Shown piece after piece: positions 1 through 8,852 of a DNA stretch of 64,000 nt; position 1 is the stretch's first letter; the number at the start of each line of letters is the position of its first letter. The stretch comes from Solidesulfovibrio fructosivorans JJ] (GTDB lineage Bacteria > Desulfobacterota > Desulfovibrionia > Desulfovibrionales > Desulfovibrionaceae): NCBI RefSeq assembly GCF_000179555.1, contig NZ_AECZ01000010.1:62001-126000 (forward strand), read 5' to 3'. A program made the translations under genes and the position numbers. The notes under the pieces were generated by a model that saw nothing but the letters and a program-made list of their open reading frames with translations, had not been told where the DNA came from and did not search any database.

Positions 1-58
1 TAACGATCAAACACGTACGCCCCCCCGAGTCAAGACGACCGGCCGGCGGAAAGGAATG

Positions 59-2674
59 TCAATCCAGGGCCGTGAGGCTCCGACGCAACGCGGCGGCCCA
101 GGCCACGGCCCGGCCGAGCGCCGCGATGTCCACCGGTTTGGAGAGATAGTCGTTCATGCCGCAGGCCAGATAGCGATCCTTGTCGCCGTCCATGGCGTGG
201 GCGGTCAGGGCGATGATGGGGATGAGCGGATCGATGCCGGGTCTCTCGCCGCAACGGATGCGGCGTGTCGCCTCTTCGCCGTTGAGCCTCGGCATCTGGA
301 TATCCATAAGCACCACATCGTAGTTCTCGGCGGCCAGGGCGTCGAGGGCCTCGTCGCCGTCCGACACGGCGCTGGCGTCAAACCCGAGCTTGCCAAGCAT
401 GGAAACCGTGGCCATGCGGTTTATGGCCTCGTCCTCGACCACGAGCACGCGGGCTGGCGCCGTCGTGCCCGCTTCGTCGTGCGGCGAGGCGGCTTTGGGC
501 GCCGGCGCGGCCGTCTCCTGGCAACGGATGGTAAAGGCGAATTCCGTGCCGCCGCCCGGTTCGCTTTCCACGGTGATATGGCCGTCCAAAAGCCCCACCA
601 AGCGTTTGACGATGCCGAGTCCCAGGCCCGTGCCGCCGTATTTGCGGGTCAATGACCCGTCGATCTGGGTGAAAGGCTCGAAGATGGCTTCAATCCGGTC
701 TTCCGGAATGCCGATGCCGGTATCGCGCACGGCAAAAAGCAGGTGTGTCTCCTCGCCCCGGCGCGAAGCCAGGGACACGCTCAAATGCACCGTGCCGCGC
801 GGGGTGAACTTGACGGCGTTGCCGACCACGTTGAACAGGATCTGCCGCAGCCGGGCGGCGTCGGTGGCAATGAAAGCCGGCACGTCCCCGGCCACGTCAA
901 GAGTGGCGCACAACTCCTTTTTCTCGCACTCCAGGGAAAGCACGCCGAAAACGTCCGCAATCACGCTTCGGATGTCGCAGGCGTCCCGGCGCAGGACAAG
1001 CCGGCCGGCCTCGATCAGGCTGAAATCGAGGATATCGGCCAGCACACGAACAAGGCCGCGCCCGCAGGCAAGCGCCGTGGCCACGTGCTCCGCGTCCTCG
1101 GCCGACAGGCGGGAGGTCTCAAGCAGTTGCAGCATGCCGAGCACGCCGTTGAGCGGCGTGCGGACCTCATGGCTGATGTTGGCCAGAAATTCGCTTTTGG
1201 CCAGGCTTGCCGCCTCGGCTTCGGATTTGGCCAGACGCAGGCTATCCTCGGTGCGCTTTTGCCCGGTCACGTCGAAAAGCAGCCCGTCGAAAAGTACGCC
1301 GCCGGCCGCCGTGCGCCGGGGAGCGGCCCGGAATTGGCCCCAACGCAACGTCCCCTGTCCGTCCGTGAAGCGCGCCTGCACGTCGATGACCGCCAGACTG
1401 TCCATGGCCCGCATCTCGGCCTGGCGCAGGGCGTCAAGTCCCTCGGGCTCGATGCGGGACAAAACCGAGGAGGCATCGGCCAGGGCATCGGGCACGGTCA
1501 CGTGGAAAAGCCGCTCCACGCCCTGGCTGACGTACAGGAACCGCCGCGTCCTGTCCGCCAGGAGCTCGTACTTGTAGATCACGCCGTCGGGCAGGTTGTC
1601 CCCGAGTCCGCGCAGCATGGCGGCGCGTTCCTTGAGCGCGGTTTCGTCCTTGTTGCGCTCCGTGACGTCGCGGAAGATCTCGAGCCTGACCTGCCGCCCG
1701 CCGAAGGTGAAAAAACCGGTCCGAACCGAGGCGTTGCGCACCTCTCCAAAGTGTGTGACGAGGCGGGTTTCACGCATGACCACCCGGCGACCGTCGGCAT
1801 AGCGGATCTCGGTCGCGACCGGGGAGGCGCGGCGCGGCGGCAGACGCAGCCTGGACGGCTCACGACCGATAAGCTCCTCCCGGTCATAGCCCCATTCCGT
1901 GGCCACGGCCTGGTTGCAGTCGAGGATGCGGCCCGTTTCCTCGTCCACGAGCAAAATGACGTCCATGACCTGGTCGAAGAGCAGCCGGTACTTGCCCTCG
2001 CTTTCGGTCAGGGCCTTTTCGGCCTTGCGGCGTCTGGCCCCGGCCAGGGCGAGGCTTATGCCCAGAAAAGCGAGAAAGGACAGCCAGACGAAAAAAAGCA
2101 CCTGGTTGAGCCTGTTCTGCTGCCGGGCCACGTTCGCGATACGCCGCCCAAGCATGGCGTCGATGGCGTCGGCCAGCTTTTCCATGATCGCGTAGGACGC
2201 CTGCCGCTCCACGCCGAAATAGCTCTTCCGGGTGGCGACGGCCTTGAGACTGTCCTGGGACAGGGCCCCGAAGCGCAGGATTTCCTGATGATAATCGCCG
2301 AGCCTGAGCTCGAGCTTCGAGAGATTGTCGGAGAGTTCGCTCATCGTGGACACGGAGCGCAGCTGGGCCTGGATGTCGGCCACACTCCGGGCGGCCTGCT
2401 CGAAAAAGGCGTCGGCATCCGCCAGCCGGATATCGCGTTCGCCGGCCAGATGACGCTCCACAGCCAGATAGCCCCGGACGATATCGGCCCTGGTCTGGCG
2501 CAATTTCTCGATGATCGGGGGATAGAAGGCAAAATTGTCCCGCCACGAGGCATTGGTCCACCACAAAAGCGCGCCGGAAAGGATGGCCACCGAGGCCATG
2601 GCGTACAGGTGCAGGTCGATCCAACCTCTGGAGCCGAAACCGATCCATCGGCCCTTTTCCGATTCCCGCCTCAT
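59..2674 (-). CDS. Hybrid sensor histidine kinase (two PAS, receiver domain)
   Basis: Membrane-bound two-component kinase of 871 residues. Two hydrophobic segments (about 25-40 and 192-212) flank a periplasmic helical region of roughly 150 residues. Two PAS-like domains follow (about 225-340 and 350-475). The dimerisation domain has phospho-acceptor His near 502 in SHEVRTPLNG. The ATPase domain shows the DTGIGIP and GGTGLGL boxes. A C-terminal receiver (from about 735) has acidic VVEDE and the phospho-Asp in LMDIQMP. Its ATG overlaps the stop of the upstream solute-binding protein gene by four bases, so the two are translated together and the binding protein is probably its sensory partner. 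No output domain is fused, so a separate phosphotransfer protein or regulator is expected elsewhere. Confidence 0.9.
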   Translation of the reverse strand: MRRESEKGRWIGFGSRGWIDLHLYAMASVAILSGALLWWTNASWRDNFAFYPPIIEKLRQTRADIVRGYLAVERHLAGERDIRLADADAFFEQAARSVADIQAQLRSVSTMSELSDNLSKLELRLGDYHQEILRFGALSQDSLKAVATRKSYFGVERQASYAIMEKLADAIDAMLGRRIANVARQQNRLNQVLFFVWLSFLAFLGISLALAGARRRKAEKALTESEGKYRLLFDQVMDVILLVDEETGRILDCNQAVATEWGYDREELIGREPSRLRLPPRRASPVATEIRYADGRRVVMRETRLVTHFGEVRNASVRTGFFTFGGRQVRLEIFRDVTERNKDETALKERAAMLRGLGDNLPDGVIYKYELLADRTRRFLYVSQGVERLFHVTVPDALADASSVLSRIEPEGLDALRQAEMRAMDSLAVIDVQARFTDGQGTLRWGQFRAAPRRTAAGGVLFDGLLFDVTGQKRTEDSLRLAKSEAEAASLAKSEFLANISHEVRTPLNGVLGMLQLLETSRLSAEDAEHVATALACGRGLVRVLADILDFSLIEAGRLVLRRDACDIRSVIADVFGVLSLECEKKELCATLDVAGDVPAFIATDAARLRQILFNVVGNAVKFTPRGTVHLSVSLASRRGEETHLLFAVRDTGIGIPEDRIEAIFEPFTQIDGSLTRKYGGTGLGLGIVKRLVGLLDGHITVESEPGGGTEFAFTIRCQETAAPAPKAASPHDEAGTTAPARVLVVEDEAINRMATVSMLGKLGFDASAVSDGDEALDALAAENYDVVLMDIQMPRLNGEEATRRIRCGERPGIDPLIPIIALTAHAMDGDKDRYLACGMNDYLSKPVDIAALGRAVAWAAALRRSLTALD

Positions 2675-3546
2675 GGGCGGCTCCAGGCCGGCAGGGAGTG
2701 CGGGCCGAAGCCGAACATCTCCACCCGCTTCTCATGTTCCGGCGTGCCGATGTAGGATCGCAGCGCGGCGTTGACCCGGTCAGCCAGATCGCGATCGGCC
2801 GCACGAAAGGCAAAAGCGCTCTCTCCGGGCACGGCATCGGGCGCTTCGTAAAAGGGCTCGGCAACGGCGACTTCATCCGGGGATTGATGCGCGAACCAGG
2901 AGACCGTCGGCGAACTCAGGGCCAGACAGTCGGCCCGGCCGGCGCGTACGGCGGCAAGTCCGGCCATGGGATCGGGAACCACGAAAAGGCGTCTCGGCGG
3001 CATGCCGAGAGCCGTCAATTCGGCCTGCTCCACCGACCCGTCCAACACGGCGGCCGTGACATCGACCTTTCTTGCCACCTCCGCATAGGAATGCAAATCA
3101 CGGGGATTGCCCCGCCTGACCAGCAGCCCGGGAAGAACCCGGCTGTAGGGCAGGGAAAAAAGGACCTTGGCCGCCCGGTAAGGGGTGATGAAAAGGCCGT
3201 TGGCGATCATGTCGATGCGGCCGGCAAGCAACTCCGGAATGGCCTTGCCGAAATCGAGCAGCACCCAGCGGATGGGGCCGACGCCGATTTTCTCCAGGAC
3301 GGCCTTGGCGATCTCGGGCGACTGGCCGGTGACGTCGCCATCCTTGGCGCGAAACGAGTACGGCGCTTCGCTCGAATAGCCGATCCGTATTTCCGGCCCG
3401 GACCATACGGGCCCGGACGCTTGGTCCGCGCCCCGGATGTAGAGCAGCGCGACGATCACGCCGCATGCCGCAAGCGCCGAGACGGCGAGATAGCCCCAAA
3501 GCTTGCCCATGCCTTGCCGCCGGTTGCCTTTTGCCGAAATTGCCAC
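2671..3546 (-). CDS. Periplasmic amino-acid-type solute-binding protein (SBP_bac_3)
   Basis: A 291-residue protein of the polar amino acid ABC-binding family. An N-terminal hydrophobic segment (about 16-36) acts as signal or anchor. The fold is recognisable from IRIGYSSEAPYSF near the start of the mature part, the GRIDMIANGLFITPYRA segment and the AVRAGRADCLALS segment. No permease or ATPase gene is adjacent. The gene instead overlaps a hybrid kinase by ATGA, which favours a sensing role over transport. The listed start is a GTG; an in-frame ATG twelve codons downstream (at 3510) would keep the hydrophobic segment, and neither has a strong ribosome-binding site, so the start is uncertain. Confidence 0.8.
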   Translation of the reverse strand: MAISAKGNRRQGMGKLWGYLAVSALAACGVIVALLYIRGADQASGPVWSGPEIRIGYSSEAPYSFRAKDGDVTGQSPEIAKAVLEKIGVGPIRWVLLDFGKAIPELLAGRIDMIANGLFITPYRAAKVLFSLPYSRVLPGLLVRRGNPRDLHSYAEVARKVDVTAAVLDGSVEQAELTALGMPPRRLFVVPDPMAGLAAVRAGRADCLALSSPTVSWFAHQSPDEVAVAEPFYEAPDAVPGESAFAFRAADRDLADRVNAALRSYIGTPEHEKRVEMFGFGPHSLPAWSRP

Positions 3547-3748
3547 GCCGCCGTTGCCGAGCCGTTAGGAGGCCTGTTGTTTCAGCATACCCCCTCTTCA
3601 CGGCCATAGCAACGGAAGTCGATTTTTCCTGGAGGCAAACGGCGAAACGTCGATCGATACAAAACAAGAGCCGTATTTTGTCCGGGCGGGCGAGAGGTCG
3701 GTTCTCTCCCGGCGCGAAGCGCCACGGGGCCTTGCCCGAAGAGGAGGA

Positions 3749-4192
3749 TCAATAGCGGGGCTGCCCGGCAAGCCAGTCCGCATAGGCGCTTAGGCCCAGC
3801 GTATGCAACAGGCGGTTGTTTTCCCGCCAACGCCTGGCCAGGGTCGGCGACAATCCCGGATCGCAGGCATCGAACTCCGGGCAGTCGCTGCAAAAGTCCA
3901 GGCCGCGTTCGCGGACACAGTCCTTGACCCGGCAGGCGGCGAACAGGCACTCCCCTGCCCGGCAACCCCGGCAGGAGCCGGCGGCGAGCCTGTCCAGCAC
4001 GCGTTCGAAATCGGCATAGGCGGCAAAGGCCGGATCGAACCCGGCAAACATGGCGGCCCGCTTGGCAAAACCGCCCAAATCCTCCTTGAGCGCCCCGGCA
4101 TGGCGCGCAATGGGGCTTTCGGGATTGTCCAGGCAGCGGCCGCAATCCAGGCCGCAGGGGGCGATACGGCGCAGCAGTTCGGGGTGTTGCAT
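3749..4192 (-). CDS. DUF3795-type cysteine-rich protein
   Basis: About 147 residues with at least ten cysteines, arranged as CGLDCGRC near the N-terminus and as CRGCRAGECLF, CRVKDC and CSDCPEFDAC in the second half. This pattern matches the DUF3795 family, small cytosolic proteins of unknown function presumed to bind metal or Fe-S. I chose the internal ATG because AGGAG lies seven bases upstream; the open frame continues for 34 low-complexity codons further up that do not look coding. It is monocistronic as far as can be seen, with 202 bases to the upstream gene. No biochemical function can be assigned. Confidence 0.75.
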   Translation of the reverse strand: MQHPELLRRIAPCGLDCGRCLDNPESPIARHAGALKEDLGGFAKRAAMFAGFDPAFAAYADFERVLDRLAAGSCRGCRAGECLFAACRVKDCVRERGLDFCSDCPEFDACDPGLSPTLARRWRENNRLLHTLGLSAYADWLAGQPRY

Positions 4193-4306
4193 CGGACTCC
4201 TCGGGCGACGAGCGTCAGGATCGGTTTGCGGCGTTGCCCTTGCCGGGCGGCCGGCGTTTCGTCGCCTATAGGCTTTTCCGCGTCCGCCCGGCAAGAGACC
4301 GGCCGC

Positions 4307-5515
4307 CTATCGCCACGGCATCAGGCACAGGGCGACGCCCCCGACGATAAGCGCCGCCGCCCAAGTCAGGCGCAACGGCCTGACGATCCGGCTCGCTCCC
4401 CAACAGACGCAAAGCCCCCCGAAAAAAACGATCGCAAACTTGAGCAGGGCCGCTCGATCGCTTCCCGCCAACAGGTATTCCAACACGATGACAAGAGGAA
4501 AATGAGCCAGATAAATGTCGTAGGAAGCGACGGAAAGACTCCCGCTCACACCACCCGGCCGGTTCCAGCGCCGCAGCCCGAATCCGGCGAGAAAAAAAAG
4601 GACGCTCACGGCGAAAAAGGTCCGGGCCAAGCCATAGCCCGCCAGAATCAAAACGGAATGCCGCGTCGCCAGGCTCCCGCCAATACCCGCCATGACCAGA
4701 AAGGCCAAAAGCGCCGCCACACCCCACAGCCATGTCTTCCCGCACACCCGGTGTACCGTGAACCAGCCGCGATCCCAGGCATAGGCCCCGAGCAGGAACA
4801 TTCCCAGATACAGCGGCAACCGCGCCGGCTGCCACAAGAGAAACGGACCAAAGGCGAACCAGGCGATGTCGGGAACGAGGACCTGGGCAACGGCCTCGGC
4901 CACGCCAACAGCCAAGACCAGCCAGGCGAACAGGCCCAATCCGGAACCCGAGGCGGCGTCACGCCGGCCCTGCCCACGCCCGGGGACAAAGACGCGGGAG
5001 ACGGCCAAAAGCCCGCAAAAAAGCAGCAGCAGACTCAGGAACCACAAATGAAAGGGCAACATGGCGCGCGTCATGGCCTCAGGGACGAGGCGGATGTATT
5101 GCCAGTCCACGGCCGTTGGCAACAGGCCGAGCCAATAGCGCAAGTAGGACTCGCTCCCCCCCTGGCCGCGATAGATCACGTAGGAAATGATCGGGCAGGT
5201 AAAAAGGGTCAGCACGACCAGCGGCAGCCCCAACCGCTTGAGCTTGGCGGCCAGGAAAGCGCCGGCCCCCTGGCGTCGCAGGGAGGCCAGGGCAAAGTAG
5301 CCGGCAATGAAAAAGAGGGTCGGCATGACGTAGCCGTCCGTCGCGACCAGAACGATATCGAACACGGCGTTCTTGCTTCCGTCTAGGACATACCACCAGG
5401 GTACGACCGGCGCATAAACGATGGCGGCGTGCAGCGCCACGACGCTTACGACCGCGAACATCCGCATATTGTCCAGGAAATGGATTCTCCCGGGCTGTGG
5501 CGTCAGGTTTCGCAT
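4307..5515 (-). CDS. Acyltransferase 3 family membrane protein
   Basis: Integral membrane protein of about 402 residues with ten or so hydrophobic helices. The N-terminus IHFLDNMRMFAVVSVVALHA is the typical first helix of acyltransferase-3 (OafA/YrhL-like) enzymes, and the conserved His after it fits the catalytic position. A second conserved feature is DIYLAHFPLV near residue 345. Such proteins acylate surface polysaccharides, lipids or antibiotics; the substrate cannot be read from sequence. The start is four bases after the stop of the TetR gene, with GGAG inside the end of that gene, so the two form an operon. The regulator may sense a compound that this enzyme modifies. Confidence 0.8.
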   Translation of the reverse strand: MRNLTPQPGRIHFLDNMRMFAVVSVVALHAAIVYAPVVPWWYVLDGSKNAVFDIVLVATDGYVMPTLFFIAGYFALASLRRQGAGAFLAAKLKRLGLPLVVLTLFTCPIISYVIYRGQGGSESYLRYWLGLLPTAVDWQYIRLVPEAMTRAMLPFHLWFLSLLLLFCGLLAVSRVFVPGRGQGRRDAASGSGLGLFAWLVLAVGVAEAVAQVLVPDIAWFAFGPFLLWQPARLPLYLGMFLLGAYAWDRGWFTVHRVCGKTWLWGVAALLAFLVMAGIGGSLATRHSVLILAGYGLARTFFAVSVLFFLAGFGLRRWNRPGGVSGSLSVASYDIYLAHFPLVIVLEYLLAGSDRAALLKFAIVFFGGLCVCWGASRIVRPLRLTWAAALIVGGVALCLMPWR

Positions 5516-5519
5516 GGCG

Positions 5520-6167
5520 TCATTCTCCAAGCGTTTCACGCACGGCCGCAAGCCCGGCCATGCAAAAACGGTACAGGTGGTCGGCCAGATGGGGCCAATG
5601 CTCCGTCATGGGCGGATGCTCCGGGAACATCCGCTGCAAGGTCGGCCAAAGCAGCGCCTGGTAAACGGCCGGGCCGAGCACGCTCATCATGCATTCCACA
5701 AGCACTTCCAGCGATGCCCTCGGGCCGAGGATACCGGAAAGGATATCCAGCATGGCCAGCGTCTGGGGACGGCTGTGACGTTCGATCATGTCGCCGAAAA
5801 AGGGCGTCGGATTGGCCAGTTCCATGGCCCACAGGCGCAAAAAGGCATCCCCGATTTCGCTCTGGGAAAAGAGCACCTGGCAAAACACTTCCAGCAGCAG
5901 CTTAAGACGCGTCTCGGGAAGCGCCTCTTCGTCGGACTCGAGCCGCTGGCGCACACGGCGGTCCCCTTCGGTAAAAAGCACCTCCAGCACGGCTTGGTAC
6001 AGCTTGTCCTTGCCTCCGAAATAGTACTGTACGGAATTGAGGTTGGCTCCCTCCGCCTCGCGGCAGATATCCCGAACCGTGGCGCCCTTGTAGCCCTTGG
6101 CCGCAAAGACCCGCACCGCCGCGCAAAAAAGTCGTTCCTTGACGCCACTTGTCGTGCCGCTGCCCAT
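5520..6167 (-). CDS. TetR family regulator (CerR-like C-terminus)
   Basis: A 215-residue one-component repressor. The N-terminal helix-turn-helix spans about residues 8-55 (KERLFCAAVRVFAAKGYKGA, then VRDICREAEGANLNSVQYYF). The C-terminal ligand domain resembles the CerR/YbiH subgroup (RLKLLLEVFCQVLFSQSEIG, FLRLWAMELANPTP). ATG with AGGAGAACGC directly upstream fixes the start. The gene is the first of an operon with an acyltransferase. A short palindrome in its promoter (see the regulatory entry) is a likely autoregulatory operator. Confidence 0.85.
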   Translation of the reverse strand: MGSGTTSGVKERLFCAAVRVFAAKGYKGATVRDICREAEGANLNSVQYYFGGKDKLYQAVLEVLFTEGDRRVRQRLESDEEALPETRLKLLLEVFCQVLFSQSEIGDAFLRLWAMELANPTPFFGDMIERHSRPQTLAMLDILSGILGPRASLEVLVECMMSVLGPAVYQALLWPTLQRMFPEHPPMTEHWPHLADHLYRFCMAGLAAVRETLGE

Positions 6168-6189
6168 GCGTTCTCCTATACAACTGTTT

Positions 6190-6237
6190 TATGCATTTGT
6201 TTAGAACACATGTTTCAGAAACTATCCGGCCTGTCAA
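6190..6237 (-). promoter_or_regulatory. Putative promoter/operator of the TetR operon
   Basis: Reading on the minus strand, a perfect TTGACA (6232-6237) is followed by a perfect inverted repeat GTTTC-A-GAAAC (6212-6222) that would lie in or next to the -10 region. Further TGTTT/AAACA half-sites continue toward the gene. This is the usual layout of a TetR autoregulatory operator, but the -10 hexamer is poor. Confidence 0.35.
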
Positions 6238-6257
6238 CCGCTCCAGGGCGACAGGAC

Positions 6258-6284
6258 AAAAAAAGAGCCGGATCGCTCCGGCTC
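6258..6284 (-). terminator. Rho-independent terminator of fabI-DUF2867
   Basis: On the minus strand an eight-base-pair stem (GAGCCGGA paired with TCCGGCTC, four-base loop) is followed by seven T. It lies about 60 bases beyond the DUF2867 stop codon and upstream of the TetR promoter. Confidence 0.85.
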
Positions 6285-6345
6285 GAAAGAAGGTTTCGGC
6301 ACGTCGGCAACTACCTTGCCAACAACGGATAATGCCGCGAAGACG

Positions 6346-6864
6346 TCAGCCTTTGGCCGCGTTTTGAGCCTGCCGCCAGACGACGAGATGATGGAACGGG
6401 CGGATAAGGTTGAAATACACCGGTCCGGTCCAATGCAGATAATCGACCACGGTCACGAGATCGAAGCGGTTGCGACCGTCGGGCTCCGGCGTGGCCAAAA
6501 CGGCCAGCACGGCCCGCAGGTGTTTATCCTCGCCGACGGCCACCCAGTGGCTGTCCGCGTCGGCCGCCACGACCGTAAACACGGACAACCGGCCGCCCGG
6601 CTGCATGGGGACATCCGCCGGGCTCACGTCGGCCAGCAGTCCCTCGGCCTGCTGCAGGCCAAGAAGCCGGGCCAGCACCGCCCGCGCCCGGTAGAGCAGC
6701 CGCAGCCAGCCGGGACGGCGACCCAGCAGCCCGGCCACGAACGGGCGCAGCCCGATCGCGCCGCGCACCCGATGGATGTCGACATGATCCGGCTTGCGCC
6801 CGTTCGTGGCGGACAGCGCCCCAAGGCGCTCCAGCCGGTCCAGCGCCTCGCTTCGGGCATCCAT
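6346..6864 (-). CDS. DUF2867 domain protein
   Basis: About 172 residues, probably cytosolic. The segments GLLADVSPADVPMQPGG and HWVAVGEDKHLRAVLAV, then a C-terminal DYLHWTGPVYFNLIRPFHHL, match the DUF2867 family, often annotated next to or fused with NAD-dependent epimerase-like proteins. I used the ATG at 6864, eight bases after the fabI stop, with AGGG upstream. The longer open frame overlaps fabI and is Arg/His-rich. It shares a transcript and a terminator with fabI. A role in lipid metabolism is guilt by association only. Confidence 0.7.
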   Translation of the reverse strand: MDARSEALDRLERLGALSATNGRKPDHVDIHRVRGAIGLRPFVAGLLGRRPGWLRLLYRARAVLARLLGLQQAEGLLADVSPADVPMQPGGRLSVFTVVAADADSHWVAVGEDKHLRAVLAVLATPEPDGRNRFDLVTVVDYLHWTGPVYFNLIRPFHHLVVWRQAQNAAKG

Positions 6865-6872
6865 GCCGTGCC

Positions 6873-7637
6873 CTAGACGCCCATGATGTTGTAGCCGGAA
6901 TCCACGAAGACCACCTCGCCGGTGGTGCCCGAGGACAGGTCCGAGGCAAGGTAGAGGGCGCATCGGCCGATGTCTTCCAGGCCGATGTTACGGCCGAGCG
7001 GCGATCGCTTCTCGATGGTTTCGAGGATGGAGCGGAAGCCGCTTATGGCCGAGGCGGCCATGGTGCGCACGGGACCGGCGCTGATGGCGTTTATGCGCAC
7101 GCCGGATTTTCCGAGATCCACGGCCAGATAGCGGACGCTGGCCTCCAGGGCGGACTTGGCCACGCCCATGGCGTTGTAGTTGGCCACGACCCGTCCCGAG
7201 CCGTAATAGCTCATGGTGATGACCGACGCGCCCGGAGAAAAAAACGGCTCGAAGGCGCGGCAAAGGGCCACCAGGGAATAGGCCGAAACATCGAGGGCGA
7301 TCCGGAATCCTTCACGGCTGGTGTCGATGAACCGGCCGGCCAGGTCTTCGCGGTTGGCATAGGCGATGGAATGGACCATGCAATCCACCGTGCCCCATTT
7401 TTCGCGGACGAGCTCGGCCGCTTTGCCGATCTCCTCGTCGGTCGACACGTTGCACTGAAAGACGAAATCCGCCCCCAGACTGGCGGCAATGGGTTCGATG
7501 CGCTTACGGATGGGCTCGGCGGCATAGCCGAGCGCCAGGTTCGCGCCCTGATCGCGCAGGGCCTTGGCAATGCCGTAGGCGATGCTGCGCTCGTTGACCA
7601 CACCGAAAACCAGCGCTTTTTTTCCCGACATCAACAT
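6873..7637 (-). CDS. fabI: Enoyl-[acyl-carrier-protein] reductase (NADH), FabI
   Basis: Catalyses the last reduction of each fatty acid elongation cycle in the cytosol. The 254-residue length is normal for FabI. The N-terminus KKALVFGVVNERSIAYGIAK is the FabI form of the nucleotide-binding loop. The catalytic Tyr-x6-Lys pair lies in YNAMGVAK, with the second tyrosine upstream in MSYYGS. The end GEVVFVDSGYNIMG is also typical. The ATG at 7637 has AAGGAG seven bases upstream, so the 36 codons further up are not coding. DUF2867 follows in the same transcript. As the only enoyl reductase seen here it would be the triclosan-type target enzyme. Confidence 0.96.
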   Translation of the reverse strand: MLMSGKKALVFGVVNERSIAYGIAKALRDQGANLALGYAAEPIRKRIEPIAASLGADFVFQCNVSTDEEIGKAAELVREKWGTVDCMVHSIAYANREDLAGRFIDTSREGFRIALDVSAYSLVALCRAFEPFFSPGASVITMSYYGSGRVVANYNAMGVAKSALEASVRYLAVDLGKSGVRINAISAGPVRTMAASAISGFRSILETIEKRSPLGRNIGLEDIGRCALYLASDLSSGTTGEVVFVDSGYNIMGV

Positions 7638-7786
7638 CGCAAACTCCTTGATCGGCGCGTGTTCCGTCCCCGCCGTCCAAACTTGCGGACCGCGAAGGCG
7701 GCATAGGCGACCATGTATGCTTTTCTTTAAAAACTGGCGAGGCATTTTGCCCGGGATCGGATTGCCCGGCCTCTCGCGACGGGGAT

Positions 7787-8422
7787 TCAGGCGTCCCCGG
7801 CCCCACGCAGGATGCCAGCCACAAGCTGGTCCAACACCTTGTCCACCCGGTCGCGGTCCTCGTCGTCGTAAAGGTTGAGTCCGCCGAACACCCCGCTTTG
7901 CCGCGAGCGCACGGCCAAAAACATGGCCGCGCCGCCAAGCACGGCCACAATGGCGGTCAGGTCCAGGGATTCGGGCACATCGCCCGTGACGGATTCGAAA
8001 AATTCCAGGGAACAGCGCACCCGGGGATATTCCAGCAGCCGGGAATAGCGGTTTCGGGACAAAAGCTCCCAGGCCATGATGTCGAGGGTGCGCGGCCGGG
8101 CCAGTATTCCTTTGATGGTGGCCTTGAAAAAAAGGGCCAATTGGGCTTGGGGCGGCATGGCCGCGAACCCGCCCGATACTCCGGCCAGCAGTTCGGACAC
8201 CGGCGGCCAGAAGCTCGGGCTTTGGCCGAAAGCCGTCACCATGTCCTCGAGGCTTGAAAAATGGCGCAAGAGAACGGCCCGCTCCAGCCCGGACTCCCGG
8301 GCCACGGCGTCGAGCGTCAGCCCGTCGAAGCCCTGCCTGGCGAGTATGTCGCCGAGCGATTCCAGCAGCCGTTGCCGCACAGAGCGCGGCTTGCCGATGG
8401 GAATGACCTTCACCCCGGACAT
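7787..8422 (-). CDS. TetR family regulator
   Basis: A 211-residue regulator. The DNA-binding domain is at about 12-60 (RQRLLESLGDILARQGFDG, then TLDAVARESGLERAVLLRHF). The C-terminal half is alpha-helical and less conserved. It starts ten bases after the DoxX gene and is the last gene of the rhodanese-DoxX-TetR operon, so it is probably controlled from the rhodanese promoter and may repress it. Its ligand is unknown. Confidence 0.85.
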   Translation of the reverse strand: MSGVKVIPIGKPRSVRQRLLESLGDILARQGFDGLTLDAVARESGLERAVLLRHFSSLEDMVTAFGQSPSFWPPVSELLAGVSGGFAAMPPQAQLALFFKATIKGILARPRTLDIMAWELLSRNRYSRLLEYPRVRCSLEFFESVTGDVPESLDLTAIVAVLGGAAMFLAVRSRQSGVFGGLNLYDDEDRDRVDKVLDQLVAGILRGAGDA

Positions 8423-8432
8423 GGGGCCCGCC

Positions 8433-8852
8433 TCAAACGCGCCTGGCCCGCACGAAACTCTCCACGGTCACGAGCACGGCCAGGGCCAACAGGCTCCCGT
8501 CCCGCACAAACGTCCGCGCGGAAATGGCGTCGTCGGCCTTGGTGGTGAAGCAACCGCACTGGGTGCTGATGCCCTTGTGCTGCGTCCAGGCCATGGCCGC
8601 GAGAAAAACGGCCATCATCAAGGCTGCGGACAGGCTCGCCCCGCGCGAAAGAAAGCCGGTGATGAGGCACATGCCCACCACGACTTCGATCCAAGGCAGC
8701 ACCAGCGCCACCCCGGCGACAAGCTGGTCGGGGACGATCTGATAGTTGCGGATGATCTTGGCAAAGGCCATGGGGTCGACGATCTTGTCCCAAGCGGCGG
8801 CCAGAAAGATAAGCCCCAGCGCCACGCGCAGCACCGCGCCGACAATCCTCAT
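8433..8852 (-). CDS. DoxX/MauE family membrane protein
   Basis: Small inner-membrane protein of 139 residues with four predicted helices (about 5-22, 45-65, 72-90, 118-135). RVALGLIFLAAAWDKIVDP is the DoxX/MauE signature. The cysteine pair in TQCGCF resembles MauE proteins, which help form disulfides in partner proteins. Its ATG overlaps the stop of the rhodanese gene by four bases, behind a GGAGGGGGG ribosome-binding site. Coupling to a rhodanese suggests membrane thiol or sulfane-sulfur chemistry; that is inference. Confidence 0.8.
   Translation of the reverse strand: MRIVGAVLRVALGLIFLAAAWDKIVDPMAFAKIIRNYQIVPDQLVAGVALVLPWIEVVVGMCLITGFLSRGASLSAALMMAVFLAAMAWTQHKGISTQCGCFTTKADDAISARTFVRDGSLLALAVLVTVESFVRARRV

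Noticed and set aside
743-2755. Long plus-strand frame of 670 codons opposite the first hybrid kinase
   Set aside because: It is antisense to a kinase with complete domain motifs. Its composition (His, Gly, Gln rich) is the usual shadow in GC-rich DNA, and it has no family motifs.
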